From CAZVJA01 sp964626885 (GTDB lineage: Bacteria; Planctomycetota; Planctomycetia; Planctomycetales; Planctomycetaceae): DNA of 8,176 nt. Under the pieces are notes generated by a model. It searched no databases. It worked only from the letters and a program-made list of their open reading frames with translations, and had not been told where the DNA came from. The stretch spans positions 1 through 8,176 of the forward strand of contig CAZVJA010000227.1 in NCBI GenBank assembly GCA_964626885.1. The letters are read 5' to 3'. The translations under genes and the position numbers were made by a program. This document shows, one piece after another, positions 7,274 to 8,176 of this stretch (the first letter of the stretch is position 1; each line of letters begins with the position of its first letter).

Positions 7274-7308
7274 GTGGGTCTTGTTCCGAAGCATTCGGCA
7301 AGAACCAC
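7274..7308 (-). promoter_or_regulatory. Long stem-loop in the 5' leader of the giant M36 gene
   Basis: Plus-strand arms: GTGG (7274-7277) with CCAC (7305-7308); TCTTG (7279-7283) with CAAGA (7299-7303); CCGAA (7286-7290) with TTCGG (7294-7298). One mismatch (7278/7304), a two-base bulge (7284-7285) and a three-base loop interrupt 14 base pairs. It lies 46-80 bases upstream of the ATG and would be in the mRNA leader if transcription starts further up. It is not followed by a T-run, so it is not a classical terminator. The role is unknown. Confidence 0.45.
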
Positions 7309-7383
7309 AGTTCTTCGCGCCTCTGCATTCGGGGAGATACTTCGCCTCTTGTTTTCACATCAGTTGCAGTTTCACAGTCATTG

Positions 7384-7406
7384 CCGGCTGCGGATATTGC
7401 AGCCGG
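7384..7406. repeat. Perfect 8-bp GC-rich inverted repeat
   Basis: CCGGCTGC (7384-7391), seven-base loop GGATATT, GCAGCCGG (7399-7406). No T-run follows on either strand. It could be a leader hairpin of the minus gene or an operator-like site. A smaller hairpin, CCCGC/GCGGG with loop CGAT, follows at 7421-7434. Confidence 0.5.
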
Positions 7407-7533
7407 TCCACGGGCTCGTTCCCGCCGATGCGGGGCGATGCGCACGGAATAGCACCTCTACACAGGATGAAGTTTGCCAATTTTGAATGAAAGTTTCAAT
7501 TTGGGAAAACTGTGAAAATTGACGAAATATTTT

Positions 7534-7628
7534 GTCCCCCTAAAGGGACCGAAATTCCGTCCCTGTGTCCCAGGTTCCCCTCATTCCCGTTTTCGGTTAC
7601 GTCCAGCTATCGAATGGTGTGGGACACC
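7534..7628. repeat. Cluster of GTCCC/GGGAC inverted repeats
   Basis: GTCCC at 7534-7538, 7559-7563 and 7567-7571; GGGAC at 7545-7549 and 7621-7625. The stretch 7545-7563 is a 19-base imperfect palindrome (eight of nine pairs match). GTGTCCC at 7565-7571 and GGGACAC at 7621-7627 are a perfect 7-bp inverted pair, and GGTGT/ACACC at 7616-7628 forms a small hairpin. This may be a regulator-binding region upstream of the sialidase-like gene or a remnant of a REP-type palindromic element; the sequence alone does not decide. Confidence 0.45.
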
Positions 7629-7749
7629 GGAAGCCACATACTCCTCTTTTCCAGGTCTGTTTGTGGGAGCCGGCAATTTTGATTACGTTGGGGCAAATCA
7701 TCCGTGGTGACCAAAGTCTCACGGTTCCACAACAGCCTCGCATGCACCT

Positions 7750-7754
7750 AAGGG
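7750..7754 (+). promoter_or_regulatory. Shine-Dalgarno site of the sialidase-like gene
   Basis: AAGGG followed by TTTCCC and the ATG at 7761 (six-base spacing). An in-frame TAA at 7749-7751 rules out an earlier in-frame start. Confidence 0.7.
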
Positions 7755-7760
7755 TTTCCC

Positions 7761-8176
7761 ATGATCCGTCTATACCGAACCTTTCGCTTGATACTTCTCT
7801 TCCTGGCGACCTGTTGTCTGGTTGTTGCTCAGTCAGCGACCCAGCCCTTGTTCGCGGCCGAGAAGCCGGCTGCTGTCCCCGAATCCCCGATGGTCATCAA
7901 GCACGTCGCCGTCTACTCGGTCGACGGCCGGTTCGGGGGATGGCCCGCCAACCACGGAATCTGGTCGTGGGGGAACGAGATTGTCGTCGGGTTCGGGGCC
8001 GGCTACTACAAGGATCTCGGGCCAGATCGACATGCCATCGACCGCGAGAAACCTGAAGAACACCTGTTGGCCCGCAGCCTCGACGGGGGCGAGACCTGGT
8101 CGATCGAGAACCCTGCCAAGCAGGGGGTGCTCATCGGCCGGCGCGGTATGCGTCACGGGATCGTTCCGCCGGATCA
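7761..8176 (+). CDS. Secreted sialidase/BNR-like (Asp-box) protein, 5' part only
   Basis: 138 residues are visible; the gene runs off the right edge. Residues 1-33 form a Sec-type signal: MIRLYRTFR, a hydrophobic core LILLFLATCCLVV, then a probable cut near LFA-AEK. LATC resembles a lipobox but Thr before Cys is unusual, so a lipoprotein is less likely. After it come SVDGRFGGWPANHGIWSW (53-70) and EIVVGFGAGYYKD (73-85), then SLDGGETW (106-113), a full match to the Asp-box S-x-D-x-G-x-T-W found in sialidases and other beta-propellers. Arg57 sits where sialidase-like families keep an early active-site arginine. This type is frequent in planctomycetes and is usually annotated as exo-alpha-sialidase or glycosyl hydrolase; the true substrate is unknown. 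It is divergent from the M36 gene. Confidence 0.85.
   Translation, partial: MIRLYRTFRLILLFLATCCLVVAQSATQPLFAAEKPAAVPESPMVIKHVAVYSVDGRFGGWPANHGIWSWGNEIVVGFGAGYYKDLGPDRHAIDREKPEEHLLARSLDGGETWSIENPAKQGVLIGRRGMRHGIVPPD

Larger units (their letters stand above)
7229..7760. other. Divergent intergenic region between the M36 and sialidase-like genes
   Basis: No convincing coding sequence lies in these 532 bp. The left 230 bp are GC-rich and form the presumed 5' leader of the minus gene, with two hairpins listed separately. An AT-rich island at about 7473-7533 stands out from the GC-rich surroundings and is the best place for promoters in both directions. Weak candidates are minus-strand TTGAAA (complement of 7494-7499) with a poor -10 about 17 bases further, and plus-strand TTGACG at 7519-7524 with no good -10. 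Neither is convincing. The right part carries GTCCC/GGGAC repeats. No T-run terminator is seen, and none is expected between divergent genes. Confidence 0.7.

Noticed and set aside
7384..7434. Rho-independent terminator
   Set aside because: The hairpins are GC-rich but no T-run follows on either strand, and a terminator between two divergent starts would be misplaced.
7519..7710. Possible small protein of 63 codons in the intergenic region
   Set aside because: It uses a TTG start without a good Shine-Dalgarno site, lies across the inverted-repeat cluster, and has no recognisable features.
7565..8056. Plus-strand 163-codon frame overlapping the sialidase-like start
   Set aside because: It is out of frame with the signal peptide and Asp-box-bearing frame from 7761, lacks a start with a ribosome site and has no domain resemblance.
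7833..8156. Minus-strand 107-codon frame opposite the sialidase-like gene
   Set aside because: Its translation is a Pro/Asp/Gly-rich antisense of a recognised coding frame, with no support of its own.

Overview
The window most likely comes from a planctomycete (Planctomycetota; Pirellulales or Planctomycetales by feel, genus not resolvable). Three things point there: GC-rich DNA, a giant secreted protein with the N-terminal LExRxLLS-type motif typical of planctomycete surface and secreted proteins (LEPR-XLL type), and a neighbouring secreted sialidase-like (Asp-box) protein of a kind common in that phylum.

Layout: almost nine tenths of the window (bases 1-7228) is one uninterrupted minus-strand reading frame. 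I translated it codon by codon and found no stop. It starts at the ATG at 7228 and is still open at the left edge, so at least 2,409 residues are present and the C-terminus is missing. Its order is: LEPR-XLL-like N-terminus; DNRLRE domain 1; four PKD-like repeats; DNRLRE domain 2; two cadherin-like repeats, the second carrying an aromatic/Asn-rich insert; FTP/PepSY-like propeptide; M36 (fungalysin-type) zinc metallopeptidase with intact HEYGH...GMGEGWSD site; four Calx-beta repeats; a PPC-like domain; then the first ~40 residues of a further domain. The product is best read as a huge secreted, probably calcium-stabilised adhesin-protease.

Bases 7229-7760 form a 532-bp divergent intergenic region. 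It holds Shine-Dalgarno sites for both flanking genes, an AT-rich island (about 7473-7533) that probably contains the promoters, two good hairpins in the leader of the giant gene, and a cluster of GTCCC/GGGAC inverted repeats in front of the rightward gene.

Bases 7761-8176 hold the 5' end of a rightward gene for a secreted sialidase/BNR-like protein: signal peptide, RFGGWPANHG block, and one Asp-box. It runs off the right edge.

Both genes encode exported proteins plausibly used on polymers outside the cytoplasm (protein by M36, glycans by the sialidase-like protein). They are divergently transcribed and could share control, but the sequence does not prove a functional link. I found no tRNA, rRNA, CRISPR array, transposase or phage gene. 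I saw no clearly new multi-gene system; the least explained items are the insert module in the second cadherin-like repeat, the internal protease propeptide, and the structured intergenic region.
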